From: Caballeronia sordidicola
GTDB taxonomy: Bacteria > Pseudomonadota > Gammaproteobacteria > Burkholderiales > Burkholderiaceae
Reading direction: 5' to 3'
Length of the DNA stretch: 64,000 bases
Assembly (NCBI RefSeq): GCF_002220365.1
Contig: NZ_MTHB01000126.1
Span: 84,797 to 148,796, forward strand
Shown in pieces: positions 37,104-46,036 of the stretch. The position numbers and the translations under genes were made by a program. The first letter of the stretch is position 1. Each line of letters opens with the position of its first letter. The notes below the pieces were generated by a model. It did no database searches. It saw nothing but the letters and a program-made list of their open reading frames with translations, and was not told where the DNA came from.

Positions 37104-37607
37104 TCAGCCCAACGTCGCCAGTACGCTCTCAGCGCTGCTGACTTCAAACTTGCCGGGTGCTTCGAGATTCAGCGTCTTGACCACGCTGTCCTCGACCACC
37201 ATTGCGTAACGCTGGGAGCGAATTCCCATGCCACGCTCCGACAAATCCTGCTCCAGGCCGAGTGCTCGGGTAAAACGTGCGCTGCCGTCGGCGATCATCT
37301 TCACCTTGCCCGAGGTTTGAAGATCGCGTCCCCACGCGCTCATCACGAACGCGTCGTTGACGGAGACACACCAGATTTCATCGATACCCGCCGCAGCCAG
37401 CTTCTCTGCATTGTCGATAAAACCTGGTACGTGCCTGGCGGAACAGGTGGGCGTGAACGCGCCCGGCAATCCGAAGATCACCACGCGCTTGCCCGCCGTC
37501 CGCTCGCGCACCGAGAAACCGTTCGGTCCCACGGCGCAACCCTCCGTCGCCACGTCGATGAATTCGAAGAGGCGTTCGTCGGGCAGCGTTTCACCTGTCT
37601 TGATCAT
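37104..37607 (-). CDS. Peroxiredoxin, Prx5-like
   Basis: 167 residues. Reduces peroxides with the peroxidatic cysteine in FGLPGAFTPTCSARHVPGF. A second cysteine in IDEIWCVSVNDAFVM sits at the conserved family position. AWGRDL and GLEQDLSERGMGIRSQRYAM are standard Prx5 features. Start ATG 37607 (MIKTGETLPDERLFEF). It lies between ftsZ and lpxC on the same strand with large gaps, so it probably has its own promoter at 37734-37761. Confidence 0.93.
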   Translation of the reverse strand: MIKTGETLPDERLFEFIDVATEGCAVGPNGFSVRERTAGKRVVIFGLPGAFTPTCSARHVPGFIDNAEKLAAAGIDEIWCVSVNDAFVMSAWGRDLQTSGKVKMIADGSARFTRALGLEQDLSERGMGIRSQRYAMVVEDSVVKTLNLEAPGKFEVSSAESVLATLG

Positions 37608-37733
37608 GGATCGGCCTTTCACTGAGTCAGTGCTGGTCACGCCAGCGATTTGCTACTTGATTCATCACACATCACCACGCCAACGTCGTCGCGCCACGCC
37701 CGCTCTCACAGCTCGACAGTTCGATCTCATCCC

Positions 37734-37761
37734 AATATAGACGATGATGAACATAATCGAA
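37734..37761 (-). promoter_or_regulatory. Candidate promoter of the peroxiredoxin gene
   Basis: Minus strand: TTCGAT (37761-37756), 16-nt spacer, TATATT (37739-37734). The -35 is a moderate match. It would give a leader of about 120 nt. No clear ftsZ terminator was found in the 280-nt gap. Confidence 0.4.
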
Positions 37762-37887
37762 GCGGTCACTCGACCACGGCCTGGCGTCCAGCAGACGCGG
37801 CCTGAAGCCTGAGGCAGCACGACCTTCGCCTGACGCTTTTGCCTATGGGCGTTTAATACAAAAACCATCCGCCCCCGGCAAAAATCA

Positions 37888-39081
37888 TCAGTCTGCCTGC
37901 TTACGCAAGAACGCCGGAATGTCGTACGTATCCACGCCCTTTTCCTGCAGCGCCTGCACGTGCGAAGCCGCCGTTTCACGCGACGAACGCCACACAGCCG
38001 GCGTATCCAGCGCGCCGTAATCCGTGCCGTTCGATTGCTGCGGTGCGTAGCTATGCTGCGCGTGCGCGATCGGCGCATTGTCCGTGCCGGTGCGCAGCAG
38101 GGTCATCGGTGCAGCTTGTTGCTTCTTCGCTGCACGGCCAAGGCCCGTTGCAACAACCGTCACGCGCAGAGCGTCGCCCATGGCGTCGTCATACACGGCG
38201 CCGAAGATCACGGTCGCGTCTTCTGCTGCATACGACTTGATCGTGTTCATCACTTCACGCGTTTCCGACAAACGCAGCGAACGGCTCGACGTAATGTTCA
38301 CCAGCACGCCGCGTGCGCCCGACAGATCCACGCCTTCCAGCAGCGGACTTGCCACGGCTTGTTCTGCAGCCAGGCGCGCACGATCGACACCAGCGACCGT
38401 CGCCGTGCCCATCATTGCCTTGCCTTGCTCGCCCATCACCGTCTTCACGTCTTCGAAGTCGACGTTGACCAGCCCGTCGACGTTGATGATTTCCGCGATG
38501 CCGGCAACAGCGTTGTTCAACACGTCATCAGCGCACTGGAAGCACTTGTCCATCTCAGCGTCATCGCCCATCACCTCGAACAGCTTGTCGTTCAGAACGA
38601 CGATCAGCGAGTCGACGTGATCCTCCAGTTGCTGCGATCCCGCTTCAGCCACGCGCATGCGGCGGCCGCCTTCAAACTCGAACGGCTTGCTGACCACACC
38701 TACGGTCAAAATACCCATTTCCTTGGCGATCTGAGCCACGACCGGTGCTGCACCCGTACCCGTGCCACCACCCATGCCTGCGGTGATGAACACCATGTGC
38801 GCGCCGCGCAATGCATCGGCAATACGCTCACGCGCATCTTCCGCTGCGGCCTTGCCCATGTCCGGCTTCGCACCAGCCCCGAGACCCGTGTTGCCCAACT
38901 GGATCACCTGGGTGGCACGCGAACGCGCGAGCGCCTGCGCATCCGTGTTCATTACGATGAAGTCCACGCCCTGGACCCCGCGATTGATCATGTGCTGCAC
39001 TGCGTTTCCACCTGCACCACCAACACCAACGACCTTGATGATCGTTCCGTTGGTTTCCGTTTCCAGCATTTCGAAATCCAT
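37888..39081 (-). CDS. ftsZ: Cell division GTPase FtsZ
   Basis: 397 residues. Polymerises into the Z ring. Tubulin signature GGGTGTG at residues 104-110, and T7-loop region NVDFEDVKTVM. After a variable linker, the C-terminal peptide YDIPAFLRKQAD binds FtsA and ZapD. Last gene of the dcw block, 99 nt after ftsA. A long open frame on the opposite strand is discussed under rejected items. Confidence 0.99.
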   Translation of the reverse strand: MDFEMLETETNGTIIKVVGVGGAGGNAVQHMINRGVQGVDFIVMNTDAQALARSRATQVIQLGNTGLGAGAKPDMGKAAAEDARERIADALRGAHMVFITAGMGGGTGTGAAPVVAQIAKEMGILTVGVVSKPFEFEGGRRMRVAEAGSQQLEDHVDSLIVVLNDKLFEVMGDDAEMDKCFQCADDVLNNAVAGIAEIINVDGLVNVDFEDVKTVMGEQGKAMMGTATVAGVDRARLAAEQAVASPLLEGVDLSGARGVLVNITSSRSLRLSETREVMNTIKSYAAEDATVIFGAVYDDAMGDALRVTVVATGLGRAAKKQQAAPMTLLRTGTDNAPIAHAQHSYAPQQSNGTDYGALDTPAVWRSSRETAASHVQALQEKGVDTYDIPAFLRKQAD

Positions 39082-39180
39082 ATTGCCTCCGTCAAGAATG
39101 AAAATCGGCGTTATTCGGCAAGAGATCGGGCAACCTCTTGTCGCGCGCCAGCCGCCGGCACCAGCGCGAATTCTTTGTGT

Positions 39181-40413
39181 TCAGAAATTTCCCAGGAACC
39201 AATCTTTCATGCGTCCCAAAACCTGTCCCATCGATCCGGACTGCACGGCAACCTTGCGGCCACGCATGCGTTGCGAACGACCTTCGACGAGCAAACCCAT
39301 CGCGGTGGAATAGCGCGGATTGCGAACCACGTCGGCCAGACCGCCCGCGTATTCGGGCACGCCGATACGCACCGGCTTCAGGAAGATGTCTTCGCCGAGT
39401 TCGACCATGCCGGGCATCATCGATGCGCCACCGGTCAGCACCACGCCGCTGCTCAGCAATTCTTCGTAGCCCGACTCGCGCACGACCTGCTGCACGAGCG
39501 AGAACAGTTCTTCAACGCGCGGTTCGACCACAGCCGCCAGCGCCTGCCGCGACAGCGTGCGCGGACCGCGCTCGCCGAGTCCGGGCACTTCGATCATTTC
39601 ATCCGGATCGGCGAGCGCCTGCTTCGCGATCCCGTAGCTCACCTTGATATCTTCCGCATCGGGCGTCGGCGTACGCAGCGCCATCGCGACGTCGCTCGTG
39701 ATCTGATCGCCGGCGATAGGAATCACCGCTGTATGACGAATCGCGCCTTCGCTGAAGATTGCGATGTCGGTCGTGCCTCCACCGATATCCACCAGCACCA
39801 CGCCCAGTTCCTTCTCGTCTTCCGTCAGCACCGCCAGCGACGACGCCAGCGGCTGGAGAATCAGGTCGTTCACTTCGAGGCCGCAACGGCGCACGCACTT
39901 CACGATGTTCTGCGCCGCGCTCACCGCGCCCGTCACGATATGCACCTTCACTTCCAGGCGGATGCCGCTCATGCCGATCGGCTCGCGCACATCTTCCTGG
40001 CCGTCGATGATGAATTCCTGCGTCAGGATATGCAGCACCTGCTGATCGGTCGGGATGTTGATCGCCTTGGCTGTTTCGATCACGCGCGCCACATCCGTCT
40101 GCGTGACTTCCTTGTCCTTGATGGCGACCATGCCGCTCGAATTGAAGCTTCGAATGTGGCTGCCGGCAATGCCGGTGAACACGTTCGTGATCTTGCAATC
40201 GGCCATCAGTTCGGCTTCTTCGAGCGCTCGCTGGATCGACTGGACGGTCGCCTCGATGTTGACGACAACGCCCTTTTTCAATCCCTTCGAGTCGCTTTGC
40301 CCGAGCCCGATCACCTCGTAGTGGCCTTCGCCTTTCAACTCGGCGACGATAGCCACCACCTTCGACGTCCCGATGTCGAGGGCGACCAGCAAGTCTTTGT
40401 AGTCTTTGCTCAT
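39181..40413 (-). CDS. ftsA: Cell division protein FtsA
   Basis: 410 residues, actin-like ATPase that tethers FtsZ to the membrane. N-terminal phosphate loop LLVALDIGTSKVVAIVAE, second phosphate motif VVLVDIGGGTTDIAIF and the adenosine motif VVLTGGASMMPGM. The C-terminal WFLGNF is the amphipathic membrane-targeting helix. 27 nt after ftsQ. Confidence 0.98.
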   Translation of the reverse strand: MSKDYKDLLVALDIGTSKVVAIVAELKGEGHYEVIGLGQSDSKGLKKGVVVNIEATVQSIQRALEEAELMADCKITNVFTGIAGSHIRSFNSSGMVAIKDKEVTQTDVARVIETAKAINIPTDQQVLHILTQEFIIDGQEDVREPIGMSGIRLEVKVHIVTGAVSAAQNIVKCVRRCGLEVNDLILQPLASSLAVLTEDEKELGVVLVDIGGGTTDIAIFSEGAIRHTAVIPIAGDQITSDVAMALRTPTPDAEDIKVSYGIAKQALADPDEMIEVPGLGERGPRTLSRQALAAVVEPRVEELFSLVQQVVRESGYEELLSSGVVLTGGASMMPGMVELGEDIFLKPVRIGVPEYAGGLADVVRNPRYSTAMGLLVEGRSQRMRGRKVAVQSGSMGQVLGRMKDWFLGNF

Positions 40414-40440
40414 AGGGTGCTCATTGCCTGTGATGTCTGC

Positions 40441-41193
40441 TTACTTCTTCGCTTTGTCGGTGTCGCTGATGAAGCGCATGCCGGCGGCCTTGATCGCAAA
40501 GCCGTTCGGATAGCGCAAATCCGCGTACTCGATGTCATTTCCCCACCGCCCCGTCACCGCCGACCACGCCGCCACGAACCGTCGGCTGCGATCAAACAAC
40601 GTGTCCTGATTGCGCTCACGCCCCAATTCGATCTGCGTCCCGTTCGAAAGCTTCACTGTCCACGCATATCGCGGCGACAAGATGACTTCTTCCGGATGCG
40701 CGTCGAGCGGTGCAAACCACTTCGTGAAATCGTGATAGCGCGCCACCACTTCTTTCGCCGATCCGTCCGGTCCTTCGAACGCAGGCAAGTCGTCATCGAG
40801 CTCGCCCTGGTTCGCCGTGAACAGGTCGCCGTCAACGCTGACCAGTTGATCCGTGCCCCATGTGCCGAGCGGCTTGAATTCTTCCAGCGTTACCGACAGT
40901 GCATTCGGCCACACGCGCCGCACGCTCGCGTGGCGCACCCACGGCATCTGTTCGAACGCGGCACGTGCGGCGTCGAGATCGACAGTGAAGTAGTTGCCCT
41001 TCAAATGTCCCACCACGCTCGCGCGCACTGTCGGCGAATTGATGTGCGACGTGTCGCCGTCAATCTGGATCTCGCGCAGGCGGAACTCAGGCCGCTGGAT
41101 CGCCCAGTAACCGGCGGCCCCAAGCAGCACGAACACGAGCAATACGTGCAGTGCGTTGGCCGTGAGGTTCAGTTGGCGAACGTTATTCCACAT
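40441..41193 (-). CDS. ftsQ: Cell division protein FtsQ
   Basis: 250 residues, bitopic. Membrane helix at about 17-33 (VLLVFVLLGAAGYWAIQ), then a POTRA domain (FRLREIQIDGDTSHINSP) and a beta domain. It links FtsB/FtsL to the divisome. MWNNVRQLNLTANALHVL is the normal cytoplasmic head. 10 nt after ddl. Confidence 0.96.
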   Translation of the reverse strand: MWNNVRQLNLTANALHVLLVFVLLGAAGYWAIQRPEFRLREIQIDGDTSHINSPTVRASVVGHLKGNYFTVDLDAARAAFEQMPWVRHASVRRVWPNALSVTLEEFKPLGTWGTDQLVSVDGDLFTANQGELDDDLPAFEGPDGSAKEVVARYHDFTKWFAPLDAHPEEVILSPRYAWTVKLSNGTQIELGRERNQDTLFDRSRRFVAAWSAVTGRWGNDIEYADLRYPNGFAIKAAGMRFISDTDKAKK

Positions 41194-41203
41194 TTTCTAC
41201 GTC

Positions 41204-42151
41204 TCAATCCTGCAATGTCAGCGACAACACCTTCACCACCAGATCCTTGTAGCTGATCCCGACGGCCCGCGCCGCTTTAGGAGGCAGCGAGTGGTCCGTC
41301 ATCCCCGGCGCGGTGTTCACTTCCAGGAAGTACGGATTGCCGTCGCCGTCCATCATGAAATCGGCACGGCCCCAGTCGGTGCAGCCGAGCACGTCGAACG
41401 CACGGCGTGAGAGCTGCTTCATGCGCGTTTCGTCGGCGGGCGTGAGGCCGCAGGGAATCGGGTACTGCGTGTCGTCGGCAATGTACTTCGCGTTGTAGTC
41501 GTAGAACTCACCGGCCGGCACGATCTTGATGATCGGCAAATCGAGGTCGCCCGCGATACAACATGTGTATTCACCGCCGCCTTCAATGCTCTTCTCGACC
41601 AGCACGATCTTGTCGAACTTCGCCGCTTCGATCAGCGCCGGCACCAGCGTTTCCGCGCTCTTCACCTTGATCACCGCGACGCTCGATCCCTCGCTCGCCG
41701 GCTTCACGAACAGCGGCAAACCGAGCCTCGCAATACTCCGCTGCGCCGCGTCTTCGTAATCGTCACCGCGCATCACGACTTCGAACGGCGGCGTGGGCAC
41801 GCCGGTTTGCTGCCAAACCAGCTTCGTGCGGAATTTATCGAGACCAAGTGCCGAACCGAGCACGCCGCTGCCCGTGTACTTGATGCCGTAGAAGTCGAGC
41901 GCGCCCTGCAACTGGCCGTTCTCGCCATAGCCGCCATGCAACGCGATAAACACGCGCGCAAACCCTTCGGACTTCAACTCGGCCAGCGGCCGTTCCGCCG
42001 GATCGAACGGATGCGCGTCGATGCCGGCATCGCGTAATCCTTGCAGCACGAGACGTCCCGAATTCAGCGATACCTCGCGCTCAGCGGTTTCCCCGCCCAG
42101 CAGCACAGCCACCTTGCCGAACACCTTGGGGTCGATTACGTTACTCGTCAT
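41204..42151 (-). CDS. ddl: D-alanine--D-alanine ligase
   Basis: 315 residues, ATP-grasp enzyme joining two D-alanines for the peptidoglycan stem. KVAVLLGGETAEREVSLNSG, HGGYGENGQLQGALD, KPASEGSSVAV and FLEVNTAPGMTDHSLPP are diagnostic. ATG 42151 (MTSNVIDPK) overlaps the murC stop by 4 nt. The longer frame to 42196 lies inside murC. Confidence 0.97.
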   Translation of the reverse strand: MTSNVIDPKVFGKVAVLLGGETAEREVSLNSGRLVLQGLRDAGIDAHPFDPAERPLAELKSEGFARVFIALHGGYGENGQLQGALDFYGIKYTGSGVLGSALGLDKFRTKLVWQQTGVPTPPFEVVMRGDDYEDAAQRSIARLGLPLFVKPASEGSSVAVIKVKSAETLVPALIEAAKFDKIVLVEKSIEGGGEYTCCIAGDLDLPIIKIVPAGEFYDYNAKYIADDTQYPIPCGLTPADETRMKQLSRRAFDVLGCTDWGRADFMMDGDGNPYFLEVNTAPGMTDHSLPPKAARAVGISYKDLVVKVLSLTLQD

Positions 42152-43560
42152 TTCAAAACCTTCGAATCCTGAACTTGCGTCGTCAGCCGAGCGCATACGC
42201 CGCCGATAGAACCGGCCCCCATCGTGATCACTACGTCGCCATTGCGTGCCAGCGTGGCAATCGCGTCCGGCATCTCATCCACCGTTTCGACAAACACCGG
42301 CTCCACTTTCCCCGCCACCCGAATCGCACGAGCCAACGCGCGGCCATCGGCGGCGACGATCGGCGCTTCGCCTGCCGCGTAGACGTCGGTGAGCACGAGC
42401 GCGTCGACCGTGGACAGCACCCGCACGAAGTCTTCGAAGCAATCGCGCGTGCGCGTGTACCGATGCGGCTGGAACGCGAGCACGAGACGCCGGCCAGGAA
42501 ATGCACCGCGTGCCGCCGCGACCGTCGCGGCCATTTCGACCGGGTGATGGCCGTAGTCGTCAATCAGCGTGTACGCACCGCCTTCGGACGCTTTCGCGTT
42601 CACTTCGCCGTACCGCTGAAAACGCCGGCCTACACCGGTGAATTCCTGGAGTGCCCTCTGGATATCGGCATCTGAGACTTCAAGTTCAGTTGCAATCGCA
42701 ATTGCAGCCAACGCGTTCTGCACGTTGTGCGTGCCCGGCAGGTTCAAAACGATATCCAAAGGCGTCGCGTCTTCACGCAGCGTCGTGAAATGCATCTTGC
42801 CGTCGCGCGCTTGCACATTGACCGCGCGCACTTGCGCTTCGGCGCCCAGGCCGTATCGGATGATCGGCTTCGACACGAACGGCAGAATTTCTCTTACGTT
42901 CGGATCGTCCACGCAGAGCACCGCAATGCCGTAGAACGGCAGCCGGTGCGTAAATTCGATAAACGCCTGCTTCAGCCGCGCGAAGTCGTGGCCGTATGTG
43001 TCCATGTGATCGGCATCGATGTTCGTGATGACTTCGATCACCGGAAACAGATTCAGGAACGACGCATCGGATTCATCGGCTTCGGCCACAATGAAATCGC
43101 CCGTACCGAGCCGCGCATTCGCGCCCGCACTGATCAATCGGCCACCGATCACGAAGGTCGGATCCAGGCCGCCGGCGGCCAGCACGCTGGCCACCAGCGA
43201 CGTGGTCGTGGTCTTGCCGTGCGTTCCGGCAATCGCGATGCCCTGCTTCAGGCGCATCAGTTCCGCGAGCATCACGGCGCGCGGAACGATCGGAATCCGG
43301 CGATGGCGCGCGGCCAGCACTTCGGGGTTATCGGAGCGCACGGCGGTGGACACGACCACGGCATTCGCGCCGTCGATGTTCTCTTCCCGATGCCCGATCG
43401 CCACGCGTGCACCCAGCGTGGTGAGGCGATCGGTCACGCCGTTGCTCGTCAGATCCGAGCCGCTGACCTGATAGCCGAGGTTGAGCAACACCTCCGCAAT
43501 GCCGCTCATCCCCGCGCCGCCGATGCCGACAAAGTGAATGTGTTTGACGATATGTTTCAT
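42148..43560 (-). CDS. murC: UDP-N-acetylmuramate--L-alanine ligase
   Basis: 470 residues. Adds L-alanine to UDP-MurNAc. N-terminal Rossmann motif HIHFVGIGGAGMSGIAEVL, ATP motif GTHGKTTTTS near residue 116, and DYGHHPVEM in the third domain. Overlaps murG upstream and ddl downstream by 4 nt each. Confidence 0.98.
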   Translation of the reverse strand: MKHIVKHIHFVGIGGAGMSGIAEVLLNLGYQVSGSDLTSNGVTDRLTTLGARVAIGHREENIDGANAVVVSTAVRSDNPEVLAARHRRIPIVPRAVMLAELMRLKQGIAIAGTHGKTTTTSLVASVLAAGGLDPTFVIGGRLISAGANARLGTGDFIVAEADESDASFLNLFPVIEVITNIDADHMDTYGHDFARLKQAFIEFTHRLPFYGIAVLCVDDPNVREILPFVSKPIIRYGLGAEAQVRAVNVQARDGKMHFTTLREDATPLDIVLNLPGTHNVQNALAAIAIATELEVSDADIQRALQEFTGVGRRFQRYGEVNAKASEGGAYTLIDDYGHHPVEMAATVAAARGAFPGRRLVLAFQPHRYTRTRDCFEDFVRVLSTVDALVLTDVYAAGEAPIVAADGRALARAIRVAGKVEPVFVETVDEMPDAIATLARNGDVVITMGAGSIGGVCARLTTQVQDSKVLK

Positions 43561-44702
43561 GGCTGGATTTCCTTCGGCGCTTGTATCAGCGCGCTCAAGC
43601 CGGCTACATCGGCGCAGACCCGGCCGACGCGTTCAGCCGCGTCGGGTTTCGCCAGGGCGCGAGCTTTCACTGCCATGTGGCCAAGCGTCTCGCGGGTCTG
43701 TTCGCGCAACCAGCCAGCGAGCTTTTCCGCCGACAAATCGCGTTGTTGTATTAAGTGGGCCGCGCCCGCATTAGCGAGGAACGCAGCGTTGGTGGTCTGG
43801 TGGTCATCGACGGCAAAGGGGAACGGCACGAACAACGCCGCCACGCCAACGGCTGCGATCTCCGATACGGTCATCGCGCCCGAGCGGCAGATCACGAGAT
43901 CCGCTGCGGCGTAGGCGCTCGCCATGTCGTCGATAAACGGCACCAGTTGAACATGGTCATCCGCCGATAAACCCGCTGTCGCATAGTTCGCTTTCAACGC
44001 ATCGATATGCTTCGCGCCTGCTTGATGCACGACGCGTGGACGCGTTGCGGGGTCGAGCAACGCGAGCGCTTTAGGTACGGTTTCATTCAAAGCGGCTGCA
44101 CCCAGACTGCCCCCGACGACCAGAACGTTAAGACGCGCGTCAGCATCCACATTCCGCGCGGCGTAGCGTTCTTTGGGTGGCAAAGCCTCGGCAAGTTCCG
44201 CACGAATTGGATTTCCGGTCCATTCAGCATTTGGCAGCGCATTCGGAAACGCGACCAGCACGCGTTTTGCCACATGCGCGAGGACCTTGTTCGCCAGTCC
44301 TGCGATCGAATTCTGTTCGTGGAGCACGAGCGGCGTGCCGCTCAGCTTCGACATCAAACCCGCCGGAAACGTGATATATCCGCCCATGCCGAGTACCACG
44401 TCCGGCTTCACCTTGCGCAGCGCGTGCAGGCTTTGCGAGCAGGCGCGCAGCAGGTTCACCGGCAGCATCAGCTTCGTCTTGAGGCCCTTGCCTCGCACAC
44501 CACCGAAGCGCACGTACTCCATCGCAATGCCGTGCTTCGGCACGAGCGTCGCTTCCATGCCCGACGCGTTGCCGAGCCACACCACACGCCAGCCGCGCGC
44601 CTGCATCCAGTGAGCGACCGCGAGCCCCGGGAACACGTGTCCCCCGGTGCCCCCGGCCATCACCATCAGCGTGCCTGCGCGAGATGACGTCGAAACCGTC
44701 AT
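43557..44702 (-). CDS. murG: UDP-GlcNAc:lipid I N-acetylglucosaminyltransferase
   Basis: 381 residues, GT28 family, makes lipid II at the inner face of the membrane. G-loops MVMAGGTGGHVFPGLAVA and LVVGGSLGAAALNETVP, and the donor-site CRSGAMTVSEIAA. ATG 44702 overlaps the ftsW stop by 4 nt. An 8-residue Ser/Thr head precedes the first strand. Confidence 0.97.
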   Translation of the reverse strand: MTVSTSSRAGTLMVMAGGTGGHVFPGLAVAHWMQARGWRVVWLGNASGMEATLVPKHGIAMEYVRFGGVRGKGLKTKLMLPVNLLRACSQSLHALRKVKPDVVLGMGGYITFPAGLMSKLSGTPLVLHEQNSIAGLANKVLAHVAKRVLVAFPNALPNAEWTGNPIRAELAEALPPKERYAARNVDADARLNVLVVGGSLGAAALNETVPKALALLDPATRPRVVHQAGAKHIDALKANYATAGLSADDHVQLVPFIDDMASAYAAADLVICRSGAMTVSEIAAVGVAALFVPFPFAVDDHQTTNAAFLANAGAAHLIQQRDLSAEKLAGWLREQTRETLGHMAVKARALAKPDAAERVGRVCADVAGLSALIQAPKEIQP

Positions 44703-46036
44703 ACCTTCCCTCCGCGCATGAGCACCCGGTTTTCGTAGTCCACGCGCATGAGCACAGCGATCGCGACGCAGTTCAGCAAGATGCCCGAACCGCCGTAGCT
44801 CACCAGCGGCAAGGTCAGGCCTTTGGTCGGCAACAGACCGAGGTTTACGCCCATGTTGATGAAGGTCTGCGCACCGAACCACAGGCCGATTCCTTTCGCC
44901 ATCAAACCAGCAAACGTACGGTCGAGCGCGAGCGCCTGACGGCCGATTTCAAACGCGCGCCGCACGATCCAATAGAACAGCAGGATCACGACCAGCACGC
45001 CGACAAAGCCGAGTTCTTCGCCGATCACCGCGAGGATAAAGTCGGTGTGCGCTTCCGGCAGATAGTTGAGCTTCTCGACACTGCCGCCCAGTCCCACGCC
45101 GAACCATTCGCCGCGGCCGAACGCGATCAGCGAGTGCGTGAGCTGATACGCCTTACCTTGTGCATAGCGGTCGTCCCACGGATCGAGGTAAGCAAAGATC
45201 CGTTCACGACGCCACGGCGATGCCCACACGAGCAATGCAAACGTGCCAACGGCCGTTGCCACCAGGCCGCCGAACAGCTTGGCGTTCACGCCGCCGAGGA
45301 ACAGCACACCCATGGCGACGACCGCGATCACCATAAACGCACCCATGTCCGGTTCGAGCAGCAGCAACGCGCCGACGAAACCTACCGCGACGGCCATCGG
45401 TAAAAAGCCGCGGCCGATGCTGTTCATGAACTCCTGCTTACGCACCGTGTAGTTGGCCGCGTAAATAGTTACGGCGAGCTTCATGATTTCCGACGGCTGC
45501 ATGTTCGTGATGCCAAGCGGAATCCATCGACGCGCGCCGTTCACGCCCTTGCCGATGTGCGGAATCAGCACGATCACGAGCAGGAACAGCGACGCCAAGA
45601 AGAACTTCGCCGCGTACTTGTCCCACGTCGACACTGGAATCTTGAACGCGATGATCGACGCCACGACAGCTGTCGCGATGGATACAAGGTGACGCACCAG
45701 GAAGAAGTAGTCTTTGTACTGCGCGTATTTTGGCGAGTCAGGCATGGCGATCGAAGCTGAATACACCATGACGATGCCAATGCCAAGCAACGTGATCGTT
45801 ACCCACAGCAGCGAGTAGTCGTAGTCGAGCATGCGCGAGCGGATGGACGTCACGCCGTTGACCGCGCTCGAAATGCCGTTCGCCCGTTCTGCCACGCGCG
45901 CACCGACACCGCCAAGCCCACCCACGCCGCCCGTGCGGTCGGTACGCGAGGTGCGGCCGCCGAGCGTGGCGCTGTCGTTTGCAACAGCGTTGCGCTGACC
46001 GGTCAGTTTCGAGCCAAAACGTTCGGACCAGCTCAT
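44699..46036 (-). CDS. ftsW: SEDS glycosyltransferase FtsW
   Basis: 445 residues, ten membrane helices. Septal peptidoglycan polymerase working with FtsI. The long hydrophilic head of about 70 residues rich in Gly/Arg/Thr (GGRTSRTDRTGGVGGLGG) precedes DYDYSLLWVTITLLGIGIVM. SEDS motifs WIPLGITNMQPSEIMKL and LPEAHTDFILAVIGEELGF are present. Overlaps murD and murG by 4 nt. Confidence 0.97.
   Translation of the reverse strand: MSWSERFGSKLTGQRNAVANDSATLGGRTSRTDRTGGVGGLGGVGARVAERANGISSAVNGVTSIRSRMLDYDYSLLWVTITLLGIGIVMVYSASIAMPDSPKYAQYKDYFFLVRHLVSIATAVVASIIAFKIPVSTWDKYAAKFFLASLFLLVIVLIPHIGKGVNGARRWIPLGITNMQPSEIMKLAVTIYAANYTVRKQEFMNSIGRGFLPMAVAVGFVGALLLLEPDMGAFMVIAVVAMGVLFLGGVNAKLFGGLVATAVGTFALLVWASPWRRERIFAYLDPWDDRYAQGKAYQLTHSLIAFGRGEWFGVGLGGSVEKLNYLPEAHTDFILAVIGEELGFVGVLVVILLFYWIVRRAFEIGRQALALDRTFAGLMAKGIGLWFGAQTFINMGVNLGLLPTKGLTLPLVSYGGSGILLNCVAIAVLMRVDYENRVLMRGGKV

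Noticed and set aside
37960..41256. 1098-codon open frame on the plus strand over ftsZ, ftsA, ftsQ and ddl
   Set aside because: It is antisense to four confidently identified genes. Composition is rich in Arg, His and Asp, as expected from reading the complement of high-GC codons, and no domain is visible.
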